Assembly: GCA_026390595.1 (NCBI GenBank)
Contig: JAPLFQ010000020.1
Span: 375,763-439,762, forward strand
DNA: 64,000 nt
Source of the DNA: Ignavibacteriales bacterium
Lineage (GTDB): Bacteria > Bacteroidota > Ignavibacteria > UBA10030
Reading direction: 5' to 3'
The position numbers and the translations under genes are program-made. This document shows, piece by piece, positions 35,247 through 44,609 of the stretch (position 1 is the stretch's first letter; every line of letters begins with the position of its first letter). The notes beneath the pieces are model-generated. The model was not told the origin of the DNA. It was given only the letters and a program-made list of their open reading frames with translations, and searched no databases.

Positions 35247-36431
35247 TTAGACCATCGATTGAAGAAAACTGTTCCCTGCAAGCAATGATGATTTCTTCAA
35301 GGAGAAGTACTCTGCAACCGTTTTTGCAGCATCCGCGAACGTCTGGCGAATTCCCAGGTCCACGTTTTGCTTCCCGCCCTTCACAAAGCTCAGCAGCGGC
35401 ACGTATTCCCTCGAATGGTCCGTGCTCTGATCCGTCGGATCATTGCCATGATCGGCCGTCATGATAAGCAAATCCCCCTCATGCATCGCATCGAGCAGCG
35501 AGGGAAGTCCTCGGTCGAATTGCTCCAGGGCCGCCCCCATCCCTTTCGGGTCCTGACGATGTCCGTACAGCATGTCGAAATCGACCAGGTTTGTCATAAC
35601 AAACCCATGCCGCAATGCTGCTGCGGCCTCGACCGTCCTGCGAAGACCTTCCGCGTTCGAGGTCGTATGGATCTTCTGCTTCAGTCCGCGTCCACAGAAC
35701 AGATCATCGATTTTCCCGACGCCGATCGTCTCGATCCCTTCATCGTGCAGAAGATCCAAAAGCATGGGCGCCGGAGGATTGAGAGCAAAATCCCTTCGGT
35801 TTGTGGTGCGGACATATGCACCGCTTGAACCCACAAATGGCCGGGCGATGACTCGTCCGACAGCGTGAATCCCCGTCATCACTTCATGACGAGTTCGCGT
35901 ACAAATCTCATAGAGCCGTTCAAGCGGGATCACCCCTTCGTGAGCGGCGATCTGGAATACTGAATCGCCGGAAGTATAGACGATCGGGTTCCTCGTGCGA
36001 ACGTGTTCATCACCGAGTTCCACAAGGATATCGGTGCCTGACGCAGGCTTGTTACCCAGGACTCCGCTGCAACCTGCAACGTCCATAAAACTCCGGAGGA
36101 CATCAGCAGGGAATCCTCCCGGATACAACGGAAACGCCTTTTCTGTTATGACACCCGCAAGTTCCCAATGACCAGTCGTGCTGTCTTTTCCGGCCGAACG
36201 CTCGGCCATTTTTCCGAAACAGCTCTCTGCATTTTTGACTGGCGGCACACCCTGCGCATCGACGATATTTCCGAGCCCGAGTTTCTGCAGGTTCGGGAGC
36301 TTCAGACCTCCGATTGCTCTCGCCGTATTCCCAACCGTATTCGTTCCCTCGTCTCCGTACGCACGAGCATCGGGCAGTGCGCCGACACCAACGCTATCGA
36401 GGACCATGAAGACAACTTTCCCTGGCTTCAA
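35247..36431 (-). CDS. deoB: Phosphopentomutase DeoB
   Basis: A metal-dependent mutase of the alkaline phosphatase superfamily (394 residues) that interconverts ribose 1-phosphate and ribose 5-phosphate (and the deoxy forms) in nucleoside salvage. The N-terminus VFMVLDSVGVGALPDA holds the first metal Asp, and SAGKDSTTGHWELAGV holds the phosphoThr nucleophile. ITADHGNDPT and STDHSREYVPLL give the remaining metal ligands. Length is normal for DeoB. Confidence 0.95.
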   Translation of the reverse strand: MKPGKVVFMVLDSVGVGALPDARAYGDEGTNTVGNTARAIGGLKLPNLQKLGLGNIVDAQGVPPVKNAESCFGKMAERSAGKDSTTGHWELAGVITEKAFPLYPGGFPADVLRSFMDVAGCSGVLGNKPASGTDILVELGDEHVRTRNPIVYTSGDSVFQIAAHEGVIPLERLYEICTRTRHEVMTGIHAVGRVIARPFVGSSGAYVRTTNRRDFALNPPAPMLLDLLHDEGIETIGVGKIDDLFCGRGLKQKIHTTSNAEGLRRTVEAAAALRHGFVMTNLVDFDMLYGHRQDPKGMGAALEQFDRGLPSLLDAMHEGDLLIMTADHGNDPTDQSTDHSREYVPLLSFVKGGKQNVDLGIRQTFADAAKTVAEYFSLKKSSLLAGNSFLQSMV

Positions 36432-36526
36432 GATAGCAGTCTCCCTTCCACGACTCGACCCACCACAGCCCGCAGAGATTCCAGATAGAACCGACTACTG
36501 AGGATTACGAGGAATGAGAACAAATG

Positions 36527-36721
36527 TTAGGCTAATACCTGTTTTTCGTTGCACTTGCAGATCTGAACGCGCGAACGGTTGAAACGATAGGAACCATGCG
36601 CTGATCGAATCGACTGAACGAAGAGGGTGGGGACCCTGACAGTCCCACACTTAGGACATTTGGTGCCTTTTTCCTGTGCGGCTTTTTTAGCTTTTTCTGC
36701 AAAATCGGTCTGTTTTGCCAT
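36527..36721 (-). CDS. Small zinc-ribbon protein of unknown function
   Basis: A protein of 64 residues with a Lys/Ala-rich N-terminal helix (MAKQTDFAEKAKKAAQ), then CPKC (Cys 22 and 25) and CKC (Cys 55 and 57), enough ligands for one zinc site. The middle is basic, with SYRFNRSRVQI. The ribosome site GAGGAG sits at ideal spacing before the ATG, so it is very probably translated. It lies between a GAF/GGDEF-like gene and deoB. I do not recognise the family; a ribosome- or RNA-associated role is only a guess. Confidence 0.75.
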   Translation of the reverse strand: MAKQTDFAEKAKKAAQEKGTKCPKCGTVRVPTLFVQSIRSAHGSYRFNRSRVQICKCNEKQVLA

Positions 36722-36745
36722 ACTTATCTCCTCACCATATTCTCA

Positions 36746-38665
36746 TTAATTAAAAATCCGAACAACATTTCCTCCCGCCTCGACCGCCTTTTTCAACGTC
36801 TGGCCAACATTTTCCAGCAACTCGATGTCACTTGTCTGGCTCACGGCGCCACAAACTCCAATGCTCACGGTAACAGAAAAGCTCTTCTGGTCGACATTGA
36901 TGATATTGCTCGCGATGTTCTTGCGCAGCTTCTCAGCCCACAAATGGGCCTCCTTCGCAGCCGTGCTTACCAGCAATACCGCAAACCTGTTGAAATCAAA
37001 CCGCCCCACGAGATCGTACGGTCGAACAGACGATTTGATCATTCGGCCGATATTTTGAAGGACGAAATCGAATCCGTCCTTGCCATAGCGATGCAAATGC
37101 TCGTTCATCGAGTCAATCGACAACATCACAAGAGTCAGATCCGTTCCGAAATCATTGGCACGATGCACTTCTTCCTGCACGCGGCTCGCGAAGTAGCTTC
37201 TCGTCGCCACTCCCGTTGTCTCGTCCATCAGGACGTAGTTGTTGACAACATCGGTAAGGTTCAGCACTTCAAGACCCACCGCTGTTGTCTCGACGAGCTT
37301 CTCGAGCAACTTGACCTCGGGGTCTGAGTACGTTTTAGTGTCCTTACTTTCGACAGCCAATACACCGTAGCAGCGGCTCGTCGAGATGATTGGAAGGATG
37401 ATACAAGCGCCCTTGGAATCAACCCGTTCCGCTTTGTAAAACCGGGGCAGCTCGATGCCTGCCATAGAGTCGATAATCCGGGAAACGCCTGACTGAATAA
37501 CGCCCCCCACAAGGCTCTGGTGAGGGTCAATTTCCTGGGTTGCAGTAACATACGAATCGTTCATCCGATTGAGAACAAACTGGACGACCCACGATTTCCG
37601 GTTTTCATCGAACAGAACCACGGAGACGTAATCCCACGTTACCAGCCGGGATGTCTCTTCAGCCAACGTCCGCACGACATTGTGCAGACTGAACTCGATT
37701 TTCAACTGCTCCCGCATCCTGGAAATTGATCGCAGAACTTCCGAATCGAGAAGCAAATCATACTTGTCGGTATAGCTTCTAATCAACGCAGAGATCAACT
37801 TCGTGAACTGGCCCAGCGAGCTCAGCGTCTCCGGTCCATATGCGTCCTCATCGATACAATCGAGGGTCAGGACCGCAACGGGCTCATGAGGAACCGTCGT
37901 CGATTTGGCATAGAAAATCGGGACGGCGACAAACGTCTTGACAGGTTCCACAGCCTCGTAGTAGCCGAGCATCTCGAGCTGTCCAGCCGCATTGACCTGG
38001 TTGAGAATTCTGGGATGTCCCGTGAAAGCGACCTGACTGATGACGTCGGTCCCAAGCTCCCGGCGGCGATGCGTCATGAACTTGTCGCTATCGGAAACAA
38101 AGCTCTCCAGGACAATCTGGTTCTTGTCCTTGTTCACCCAGAAAAAGGCCACCGAATGCGCGAAGTTCACTTCTTTCACGACGGTGAGAACCTTTTTCAT
38201 AAGGAACCCGAATTCCGATTTCGGCCCCCCCTCGCGAACGAAAACATCTTCGTTCACATCAAAGAAATCAGAAGGCTGAAACTCATACTCTGCAACAGCC
38301 GAAATCTGGCCGCGTTTTGATGCTGCGGATTTCGGCTTCCCGGCGGGATCCTCCACAATATCCACCTTGAATTTCTTGTCTGACGGCTGAAAATCGTCGA
38401 AGACGAGTTTTTTCATTTCGGCTTCTTGCTCCTGTGCAGTGACTAAAATCCTGGAACCGTCACCCTCCGAATGCTCCTTCGGCCTCGGCCGCCATCGAGA
38501 CACGATGACATACGCAAAGAGCGAGCCTGAGAGCAAAAACGCCACAATCCTCAATAGCGGTGAGGAGAAAAACAGGCCAGCTAAAAACAGTACGACGCCC
38601 GATAACACAACTAGTTCCTGTCTTGATAAATACCACTCAGTCCAGGAACGAATTGTCTTTGACAT
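36746..38665 (-). CDS. Membrane-anchored GAF-GAF protein with degenerate GGDEF domain
   Basis: A protein of 639 residues. Two hydrophobic segments near 18-57 anchor it. Two GAF-like domains lie roughly at 155-300 and 320-470 (e.g. YVSVVLFDENRKSW and GACIILPIISTSRCYGVLAVES). The C-terminal domain follows the diguanylate cyclase fold (MDETTGVATRSYFASRV, VMLSIDSMNEHLHRYG, VSIGVCG), but the GGDEF motif is DFNRF (GRFDFNRFAVLL), so cyclase activity is not expected. It may sense a ligand by GAF and signal by protein contact. A TTGACT-N17-TAAATT promoter lies upstream. Confidence 0.85.
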   Translation of the reverse strand: MSKTIRSWTEWYLSRQELVVLSGVVLFLAGLFFSSPLLRIVAFLLSGSLFAYVIVSRWRPRPKEHSEGDGSRILVTAQEQEAEMKKLVFDDFQPSDKKFKVDIVEDPAGKPKSAASKRGQISAVAEYEFQPSDFFDVNEDVFVREGGPKSEFGFLMKKVLTVVKEVNFAHSVAFFWVNKDKNQIVLESFVSDSDKFMTHRRRELGTDVISQVAFTGHPRILNQVNAAGQLEMLGYYEAVEPVKTFVAVPIFYAKSTTVPHEPVAVLTLDCIDEDAYGPETLSSLGQFTKLISALIRSYTDKYDLLLDSEVLRSISRMREQLKIEFSLHNVVRTLAEETSRLVTWDYVSVVLFDENRKSWVVQFVLNRMNDSYVTATQEIDPHQSLVGGVIQSGVSRIIDSMAGIELPRFYKAERVDSKGACIILPIISTSRCYGVLAVESKDTKTYSDPEVKLLEKLVETTAVGLEVLNLTDVVNNYVLMDETTGVATRSYFASRVQEEVHRANDFGTDLTLVMLSIDSMNEHLHRYGKDGFDFVLQNIGRMIKSSVRPYDLVGRFDFNRFAVLLVSTAAKEAHLWAEKLRKNIASNIINVDQKSFSVTVSIGVCGAVSQTSDIELLENVGQTLKKAVEAGGNVVRIFN

Positions 38666-38721
38666 CCGGGCGTCAGTCCTATATAAGTAAGAAATATGAA
38701 TCTGGCCCTTAAATTACGCTA

Positions 38722-38750
38722 AATTTACCCATTTAGGCCAACAAAGTCAA
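38722..38750 (-). promoter_or_regulatory. Candidate promoter of the GAF/GGDEF-like gene
   Basis: Minus strand TTGACT, 17 bases, TAAATT (then TA), 57 bp upstream of the start. The best sigma-70-like match in the window. Confidence 0.55.
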
Positions 38751-38841
38751 GGTGAAAAATGAGATGAACTTCCAAACTATATCTCATCTCGTCTCTTAGT
38801 TTTCTATCAATCGTATTCGTTCAGACAGACGGACAATCGCC

Positions 38842-38870
38842 TTGCAGCAGAAGCTTTTTTTGTCTAATTT
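38842..38870 (+). promoter_or_regulatory. Candidate promoter of the nucleotidyltransferase-PMM fusion operon
   Basis: TTGCAG, 17 bases, TAATTT followed by TTG, predicting a leader of about 42 bases before ATG 38919. It is divergent to the promoter at 38722-38750. Confidence 0.5.
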
Positions 38871-38918
38871 TTGACTTATCGATTGCTTTATCATCAACCA
38901 CTCCGAGACCACATCTCA

Positions 38919-41426
38919 ATGAAAGCTGTGATCATGGCGGGTGGCTTTGGAACCCGCCTAAGGCCGCTTACCTGCAATATCCCCAAGCCCATGGTACCAA
39001 TGCTGAACAGGCCGATGATGGAGCACATCGTCGAACTGCTCAAACACCATGGCGTTACCGACATCATAGCAACCCTCTATTATCAGCCGGATGTTATCTC
39101 GGGCTACTTCGATGACGGCCACCGATTCGGCGTCTCGATGCAGTATTTGAGGGCCGAGGCCGACTTTGGCACCGCAGGAAGCGTCCGCAACGCAAAGGAC
39201 TTCCTCGACGAACGGTTTCTCATCATTAGCGGGGACGTCTTCACCGATTTTGACCTTTCAGCGGCTGTTCGCTTCCACGAAGAAAAGAAGGCAAAAGCAA
39301 CAATCATCCTGACGCATGCCCCCAACCCTCTCCAGTATGGCGTGGTTCTGACCCATGACAATGGAAAGATCTCGCGCTTCCTCGAGAAGCCTTCATGGGG
39401 AGAGGTCTTCAGCGATACGATTAACACTGGGATTTATATTCTCGAACCGGAAGTTCTCGACCTCATTCCCCCCAAAGAGGAATTCGACTTTAGCAAGAAT
39501 CTCTTCCCCATCCTGCTCGAGCAGGATATGGGACTGTATGGCTATATCGCAGAAGGCTACTGGAAAGACGTCGGGAACCTGAACGAATACCAGGACGCTC
39601 ATTCCGATGCGCTGCGAGGCCAGGTGAAAGCAGCTCTCCCGGGAGAGAAGCGCGGTAACATTTATGTGGGACCGAACAGCCGGGTCGAAACGGACCCCAA
39701 AAGCCTCTCGGGCACAGTCATCATCGGCAAGAATACGCATGTTCACGACAACGTTACGATCGCGAACTCCGTAATCGGAGACGACTGCGACATCCAGGCA
39801 GGAAGCGTCATCCGCAACTGCGTCATCTGGAACGGCACAAAGATCGGGACAAATGTTGAGATGTCCACGGATGTGATCGGGACGGACTGCGTGATCGGAG
39901 ATGATGTGGTCATTTCCGAGAACGTGTTCATGAGCGATCGGTGCACGGTTGGCAAACGCAGTCGTCTGTCTGCCAACATCAAGCTGTGGCCTGAAAAGAT
40001 TGTGGAAGAAGGTGCGGTGGTCACACGAAGTCTGGTCTGGGAAGACCGGTGGCTTCGGGAACTGTTTCGCGACGCGAGAGTTACCGGCGTTTCGAATGTC
40101 GAAATGAATCCCGAGTTTGCCGCCAAACTCGGAGCAGCGTTTGGTGCACTCGCCGGTTCCGGCTCAACAGTCGTCACGAGCCGCGATTCTGACAATGTGT
40201 CCCGGATGATCAACCGCGCCTTTATGACCGGCCTGATGTCTTCCGGCGTCCACTGCGCAGATCTGAGAATATCCTCCATTCCCATTGTTCGCCACGAGCT
40301 CCGGAGCGCTACCGAGCGCGGAGGGATCCATGTCCGGAAATCGCCCCACGACAAAAATCTCACAGATATCATCTTCTTCGACGCCGATGGAAAAGACCTC
40401 CCGAGCGGGAAGTCGAAATCTGTCGAGCGATTGTTCTTCGGCGAAGACTTCACACGTTCGAGCCACGACGCGGTCGGCACGATCAGGTTCCCCGAGCGAT
40501 CAACTGAGAGCTACGTTGAGCGCGAGTACGCTGCACTCGACGTGCATGCAATCCGCTCCGGCGGCATCAAACTTGTCATCGACTATTCGAACGGCATAGC
40601 ATCCACCATCTTCCCGAACGTCCTCGGAAACCTCAACGTGCAGGTTGTTTCGTTGAACGCGTATCTCGACAGTCAGAAACTGACGCGGACCAGGGAGCTT
40701 ACCGAGCGGACGGTGAAGGAGTTGTCGCACGTCGTGACTTCGCTTCAGTACGATGTCGGATGCATGCTTGACCCCGGAGCCGAGAAGCTCATTGTCGTGG
40801 ATGAACGCGGTCACGCGATTGAAAATGATCGTTTGCTGACACTGATGACAAAGCTGGTCATCCTCGCTCATCCTGAGATCAAGAAAATTGCCGTTCCGAT
40901 TTCAGCGTCTGCCGAGGTTGACATGCTCGCCGAGGAGTACGGGCTCACGGTGGTGAAAACCCGGGACAGTCATCTTGCTCTCATGGAAGCAGCATCCAAC
41001 AAACAGATCAGGTTTGTAGGCGGGACCAAGGGCGGGTTTATTTTCAACGATTTCCTGTTCGCCTCAGACGGCATGTTCTGCGTGGCGAAGCTGCTTGAAT
41101 GTCTCTCTCTGACCAAGAAACGCTTTGGCGAACTCGACCGCGAGACGCCCAGACTGCACATGATCAAGCGTGCCACCGCGTGTGCCTGGAACCTCAAAGG
41201 GCAGGTGATGCGGTATCTGATGAAGGATACAGAACGGCTGCCGCGGGAATTGATCGACGGGGTAAAGATCTACCCAAATCAGGATGACCGGCTCACATCG
41301 GTGCTGCTGATTCCCGACCGGACCCGACCCGAGTTCCACATCAATGCTGAATCACCGGATGCTGCGATCGCGCAGCAGCTGTCCAATGAATACGAGGTAA
41401 AACTGCACGTGTGGATGAATTCGTAG
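38919..41426 (+). CDS. Nucleotidyltransferase / phosphomannomutase-like fusion (ManC-ManB type)
   Basis: A protein of 835 residues. Residues 1-235 are a sugar-nucleotide transferase with GGFGTRLRP (8-16) and SGDVFTDFD; 245-370 form a left-handed beta-helix of hexapeptide repeats; 385-830 resemble phosphomannomutase/phosphoglucomutase. In the last part the usual ASHNP loop reads KSPHD (Ser 475 kept) and the DGDxDR metal loop reads DPGAEKL (618-), so mutase activity is doubtful. Such fusions in other bacteria are called mannose-1-phosphate guanylyltransferase. The start ATG 38919 gives MKAVIMAGG; TTG 38871 is rejected. Confidence 0.85.
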   Translation: MKAVIMAGGFGTRLRPLTCNIPKPMVPMLNRPMMEHIVELLKHHGVTDIIATLYYQPDVISGYFDDGHRFGVSMQYLRAEADFGTAGSVRNAKDFLDERFLIISGDVFTDFDLSAAVRFHEEKKAKATIILTHAPNPLQYGVVLTHDNGKISRFLEKPSWGEVFSDTINTGIYILEPEVLDLIPPKEEFDFSKNLFPILLEQDMGLYGYIAEGYWKDVGNLNEYQDAHSDALRGQVKAALPGEKRGNIYVGPNSRVETDPKSLSGTVIIGKNTHVHDNVTIANSVIGDDCDIQAGSVIRNCVIWNGTKIGTNVEMSTDVIGTDCVIGDDVVISENVFMSDRCTVGKRSRLSANIKLWPEKIVEEGAVVTRSLVWEDRWLRELFRDARVTGVSNVEMNPEFAAKLGAAFGALAGSGSTVVTSRDSDNVSRMINRAFMTGLMSSGVHCADLRISSIPIVRHELRSATERGGIHVRKSPHDKNLTDIIFFDADGKDLPSGKSKSVERLFFGEDFTRSSHDAVGTIRFPERSTESYVEREYAALDVHAIRSGGIKLVIDYSNGIASTIFPNVLGNLNVQVVSLNAYLDSQKLTRTRELTERTVKELSHVVTSLQYDVGCMLDPGAEKLIVVDERGHAIENDRLLTLMTKLVILAHPEIKKIAVPISASAEVDMLAEEYGLTVVKTRDSHLALMEAASNKQIRFVGGTKGGFIFNDFLFASDGMFCVAKLLECLSLTKKRFGELDRETPRLHMIKRATACAWNLKGQVMRYLMKDTERLPRELIDGVKIYPNQDDRLTSVLLIPDRTRPEFHINAESPDAAIAQQLSNEYEVKLHVWMNS

Positions 41427-41467
41427 ATGTCTAGATAACGAGTGTCTCAGATTTTTCGGAGTAACGA

Positions 41468-41938
41468 ATGCGTATTGTAGACTTACTGAATGAAAGCGTT
41501 GTCAGAACAAATCTCGCTGGAACGTCCAAGAACGAAATCATTAACGCAATCATCGATGTCGCTGCAGCACAGGAACGGGTACTTGACAAGGAGAAAGTGC
41601 GCGAGGCAATTTTCGAACGCGAGAAAATCATGTCAACGGGTGTCGGCGCGGGGTTTGCGATCCCGCATGCAAAATCAGACGCTGTCAGCGACATTGTTGC
41701 CGCATTCGCCGTTACCGCACAACCCATCGACTATCAGTCACTCGACGATCAGCCTGTCAGAATTGTCTTCCTCCTTGTCGGCCGCGAAAACATGGTGGGA
41801 CCGCACATCAAGCTGCTGAGCCGGATCTCCCGCCTCATGAATAACGAAGACTTCCGTAAACGCCTCCTGGATGCTCCAACGCCGAAAGACATTCTCGAAA
41901 TCTTCCGTCAGGAAGAAGCTACACATTTTGAAGCGTAG
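41468..41938 (+). CDS. PTS EIIA domain protein (fructose/nitrogen type)
   Basis: A protein of 156 residues with the EIIA fructose/mannitol/Ntr fold. The phospho-acceptor is His 67 in GFAIPHAKSD, and the second conserved His region VGPHIKLLSRISRLM follows. It stands alone, with no EIIB or EIIC in the window, so it is more likely a regulatory EIIA (PtsN-like) than a transport part. Placed between the ManC-like fusion and hisS. Which partner phosphorylates it is unknown. Confidence 0.85.
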   Translation: MRIVDLLNESVVRTNLAGTSKNEIINAIIDVAAAQERVLDKEKVREAIFEREKIMSTGVGAGFAIPHAKSDAVSDIVAAFAVTAQPIDYQSLDDQPVRIVFLLVGRENMVGPHIKLLSRISRLMNNEDFRKRLLDAPTPKDILEIFRQEEATHFEA

Positions 41939-42055
41939 CGACGGCAATGCAACTCTGACCACCCGCAACCGCCGGGCAGCGCGCCACCACCGAACGATAG
42001 CGTGGACGCGCTGGACGGGAAATGTCAAACGCCGACTCATGGAACGGACACACCA

Positions 42056-43309
42056 TTGAAATTCAGATCAATCAGGGGGACAAAAGACGTTCTCCCCGGA
42101 GAAACGGAAGCGTGGCAGTACGTCGAAGAGACCATTCGACGTGTCATGGGTATTTTCAACTACCGCGAGATCCGGACTCCCGTATTTGAACAGACCGGGT
42201 TGTTCGCCCGGAGTATTGGCGAGCTGACCGACATCGTGAGCAAGGAGATGTATACCTTCAGCGACAGGAGCGAAGAGAGCCTGACGCTGAGACCTGAAGG
42301 AACGGCATCCGCGTTGCGCGCATACATCCAGCACAACGTCGGCGAACAGACACCGCTGACAAAACTCTACTATATCGGACCGATGTTCCGGCAGGAGCGA
42401 CCGCAGGCAGGGCGTCTGCGCCAGTTCCACCAGTTCGGGGCCGAAGCGCTGGGGAGTTCCTCCCCGCAGCTCGACGCCGAGATGATGCTTCTCGCGTTGA
42501 GTGTGTACCGGGAACTGGGGATTCAGGAGTTCTCGCTCAAGATCAATTCCGTCGGCTGTGAGCAATGCCGCCCTCCATACAAACTGAAACTGATCGAATC
42601 ACTTCAGACAGTGCGAAACCAGCTATCGCCTGAGAGCCAGGCGCGTATCGATCAGAACCCGCTGCGTGTGCTCGATTCGAAGGACGAACATGATCAGGCG
42701 TTGACGAACCAGGTGCCGCTCATGAAGGACCATCTGTGCCCGGAATGCAGCCGGCATTTTGCAGAAGTCCAGACACTGCTGCAGGCAACGGCAACTCCTT
42801 TCGTCATTGACGGCAGGCTCGTGCGCGGTCTCGACTACTATACGAAAACAGCATTCGAAATCACGAGCACAGCTCTCGGTTCACAGGATGCTCTCGCCGG
42901 CGGGGGTCGTTACGATCTCCTCGTCGAAGAACTCGGCGGGAAGCAAACCCCGGGCGTCGGATTCGCCGCCGGGATAGAACGGCTCCTGATGGTCCTTGCG
43001 AAAATTGGTCCGCAGCGAACGACCGATCTCCGTCCGCTGCTGTTCATCGTTACGATTGATGAAGAAGCACGGCGATGGGCTTTCGCCAAAGCACACGCAC
43101 TGCGGACAAAAGGCATGCGGATTGAAGTCGATTACCTTGGCCGGAGCGTGAAGGCACAAATGCGCGAGGCGAACCGTCAGGAAGCACTCTACACCGTCGT
43201 GATCGGAGAAACCGAACTCCGGTCGGGTTCCGCGAAACTTAAGAATATGCGGACCGGTGACGATGTCCCCGTCAATTTGAACGAGATCGATTCCGCACTC
43301 CAGACCTGA
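42056..43309 (+). CDS. hisS: Histidyl-tRNA synthetase
   Basis: A class II synthetase of 417 residues that charges tRNA-His. Class motif 2 FRQERPQAGRLRQFHQFG and motif 3 GVGFAAGIERLLMVL are clear, as are HisS-specific RGLDYYTKTAFE and LAGGGRYDLL. The start is read at TTG 42056 (KFRSIRGTKDVLPGE follows, the family N-terminus); a GTG at 42002 would add 18 unconserved residues. The stop shares one base with the next ATG (TGATG). Confidence 0.95.
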   Translation: MKFRSIRGTKDVLPGETEAWQYVEETIRRVMGIFNYREIRTPVFEQTGLFARSIGELTDIVSKEMYTFSDRSEESLTLRPEGTASALRAYIQHNVGEQTPLTKLYYIGPMFRQERPQAGRLRQFHQFGAEALGSSSPQLDAEMMLLALSVYRELGIQEFSLKINSVGCEQCRPPYKLKLIESLQTVRNQLSPESQARIDQNPLRVLDSKDEHDQALTNQVPLMKDHLCPECSRHFAEVQTLLQATATPFVIDGRLVRGLDYYTKTAFEITSTALGSQDALAGGGRYDLLVEELGGKQTPGVGFAAGIERLLMVLAKIGPQRTTDLRPLLFIVTIDEEARRWAFAKAHALRTKGMRIEVDYLGRSVKAQMREANRQEALYTVVIGETELRSGSAKLKNMRTGDDVPVNLNEIDSALQT

Positions 43310-43713
43310 TGCCACGCAAGCGGAAACACCGAAATCCCGAATACTCGCTTCACGTGTTTCATTATTTCGATGAACGGATCCGCAAGGTCCTGCAGGTATT
43401 CCTTGTGCAGACAGTCAAGGAGTTTACGAGTTTCCACTACGAGATCCTCCTGGATGTGGCCCTTCGGGAAAGGACAATTCAGGTGAAGATCCTGGGTCTT
43501 CGCACAACGCCTCTGACGATGCCCGGCGTAGGCCCGGCGCGGGGACGGGAGGATTTCTCTGACCTGCGCGGCTCGTATCAGCTCAATATCGCCAAGCTCG
43601 ATGGCGAGCTGAACGAATTCCAGATTGACCTGTCTCCCTCGAGCATTGTCATCTCGGGGTCTCCAGCTTCGCCTTTCATCACAGTATCCAATACGCCGGT
43701 GATGCTTCAGTGA
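43309..43713 (+). CDS. Protein of unknown function downstream of hisS
   Basis: A protein of 134 residues, coupled to hisS by a TGATG overlap. N-terminus is basic (MPRKRKHRNPEYS), followed by HYFDERIRKVLQVFLVQTVKEF, a helical stretch, and then mostly strand-like sequence (YEILLDVALRERTIQVKILGL, SPSSIVISG). No signal peptide, membrane segment or Cys motif. I do not recognise the family; conserved-looking composition and exact coupling make it a real gene. Confidence 0.75.
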   Translation: MPRKRKHRNPEYSLHVFHYFDERIRKVLQVFLVQTVKEFTSFHYEILLDVALRERTIQVKILGLRTTPLTMPGVGPARGREDFSDLRGSYQLNIAKLDGELNEFQIDLSPSSIVISGSPASPFITVSNTPVMLQ

Positions 43714-43751
43714 TGCCGGGCTTCTCTCGTGTATCAACTATCTCTTGAACT

Positions 43752-44576
43752 ATGTGCCCTCGACTCCTGCAAATCGGACCCTTTACAATCTACGGCTACG
43801 GCCTCATGTTAGCGGTGGGTTTCATTGTCGGCAGCTACCTGATTACGAACGACATGAAACGGCGGGGGATGGATCCGAATCTTGGCAATACAATTACCCT
43901 GATCGCGCTCATCGCGGGCGTCGCCGGTTCGAAGATCCTCTTCCTGATTGAGAACTGGAGCTACTTCCTCGATGATCCGGCAGGCATGGCCTTTTCTCCG
44001 AGCGGGCTGACCTTCTACGGGGGGTTTCTGCTTGCGACATTGGCAATCTATCTCTATCTCCGGAAGCGCGGGATTCGATTCCTCCTCGCTGCCGATGCGA
44101 TCGCTCCCGGCCTGTTGCTCGCATACGGAATCGCACGGATTGGATGCCACCTTGCGGGAGACGGAGATTACGGCTTTCCGACGACCCTCCCCTGGGGAAC
44201 CGACTATTCCAAAGGCACATACCCTCCTTCTATTGCATTCAGAAACGTTCCGGAGATCGCAAGCAAATACCCCGGCGGCATCGTACCCGACACGACGCTG
44301 TGCCACCCGGCCCCTATCTACGAATTCCTCATTTGCGGAATTCTCTTTTTGGTCTTATGGCGGCTTCGTACGAAACTGCAACCGGCGGGAAAGCTCTTCA
44401 TGCTGTATCTCGTCCTGGCCGGGATGGAGCGATTCTTCATCGAGTTTATTCGCGTCAATCCGCGTTCCTCGCTTGGACTTTCAGAAGCACAATTCATCGC
44501 CCTTGGGCTCTTTCTCGTCGGTGCGTTTGGTTGGTTCTTCCTCACGAAGAGTCATGACACGCATCAGACGACGTGA
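43752..44576 (+). CDS. lgt: Prolipoprotein diacylglyceryl transferase Lgt
   Basis: An inner membrane enzyme of 274 residues that transfers diacylglycerol to the lipobox Cys of prolipoproteins. It has about seven hydrophobic segments. The start has IYGYGLMLAVGFIVG (the family H/Y-G region), and the Lgt signature around the catalytic Arg reads RIGCHLAGDGDYG, the form typical of Bacteroidota-like Lgt; HPAPIYE and FIEFIR are further conserved contacts. Length is normal. Lipoproteins in this window (LptC-like, NlpC/P60) are likely substrates. Confidence 0.95.
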   Translation: MCPRLLQIGPFTIYGYGLMLAVGFIVGSYLITNDMKRRGMDPNLGNTITLIALIAGVAGSKILFLIENWSYFLDDPAGMAFSPSGLTFYGGFLLATLAIYLYLRKRGIRFLLAADAIAPGLLLAYGIARIGCHLAGDGDYGFPTTLPWGTDYSKGTYPPSIAFRNVPEIASKYPGGIVPDTTLCHPAPIYEFLICGILFLVLWRLRTKLQPAGKLFMLYLVLAGMERFFIEFIRVNPRSSLGLSEAQFIALGLFLVGAFGWFFLTKSHDTHQTT

Positions 44577-44609
44577 CCCTGGCATGGTACTGACATCACC
44601 GAGGTACTC

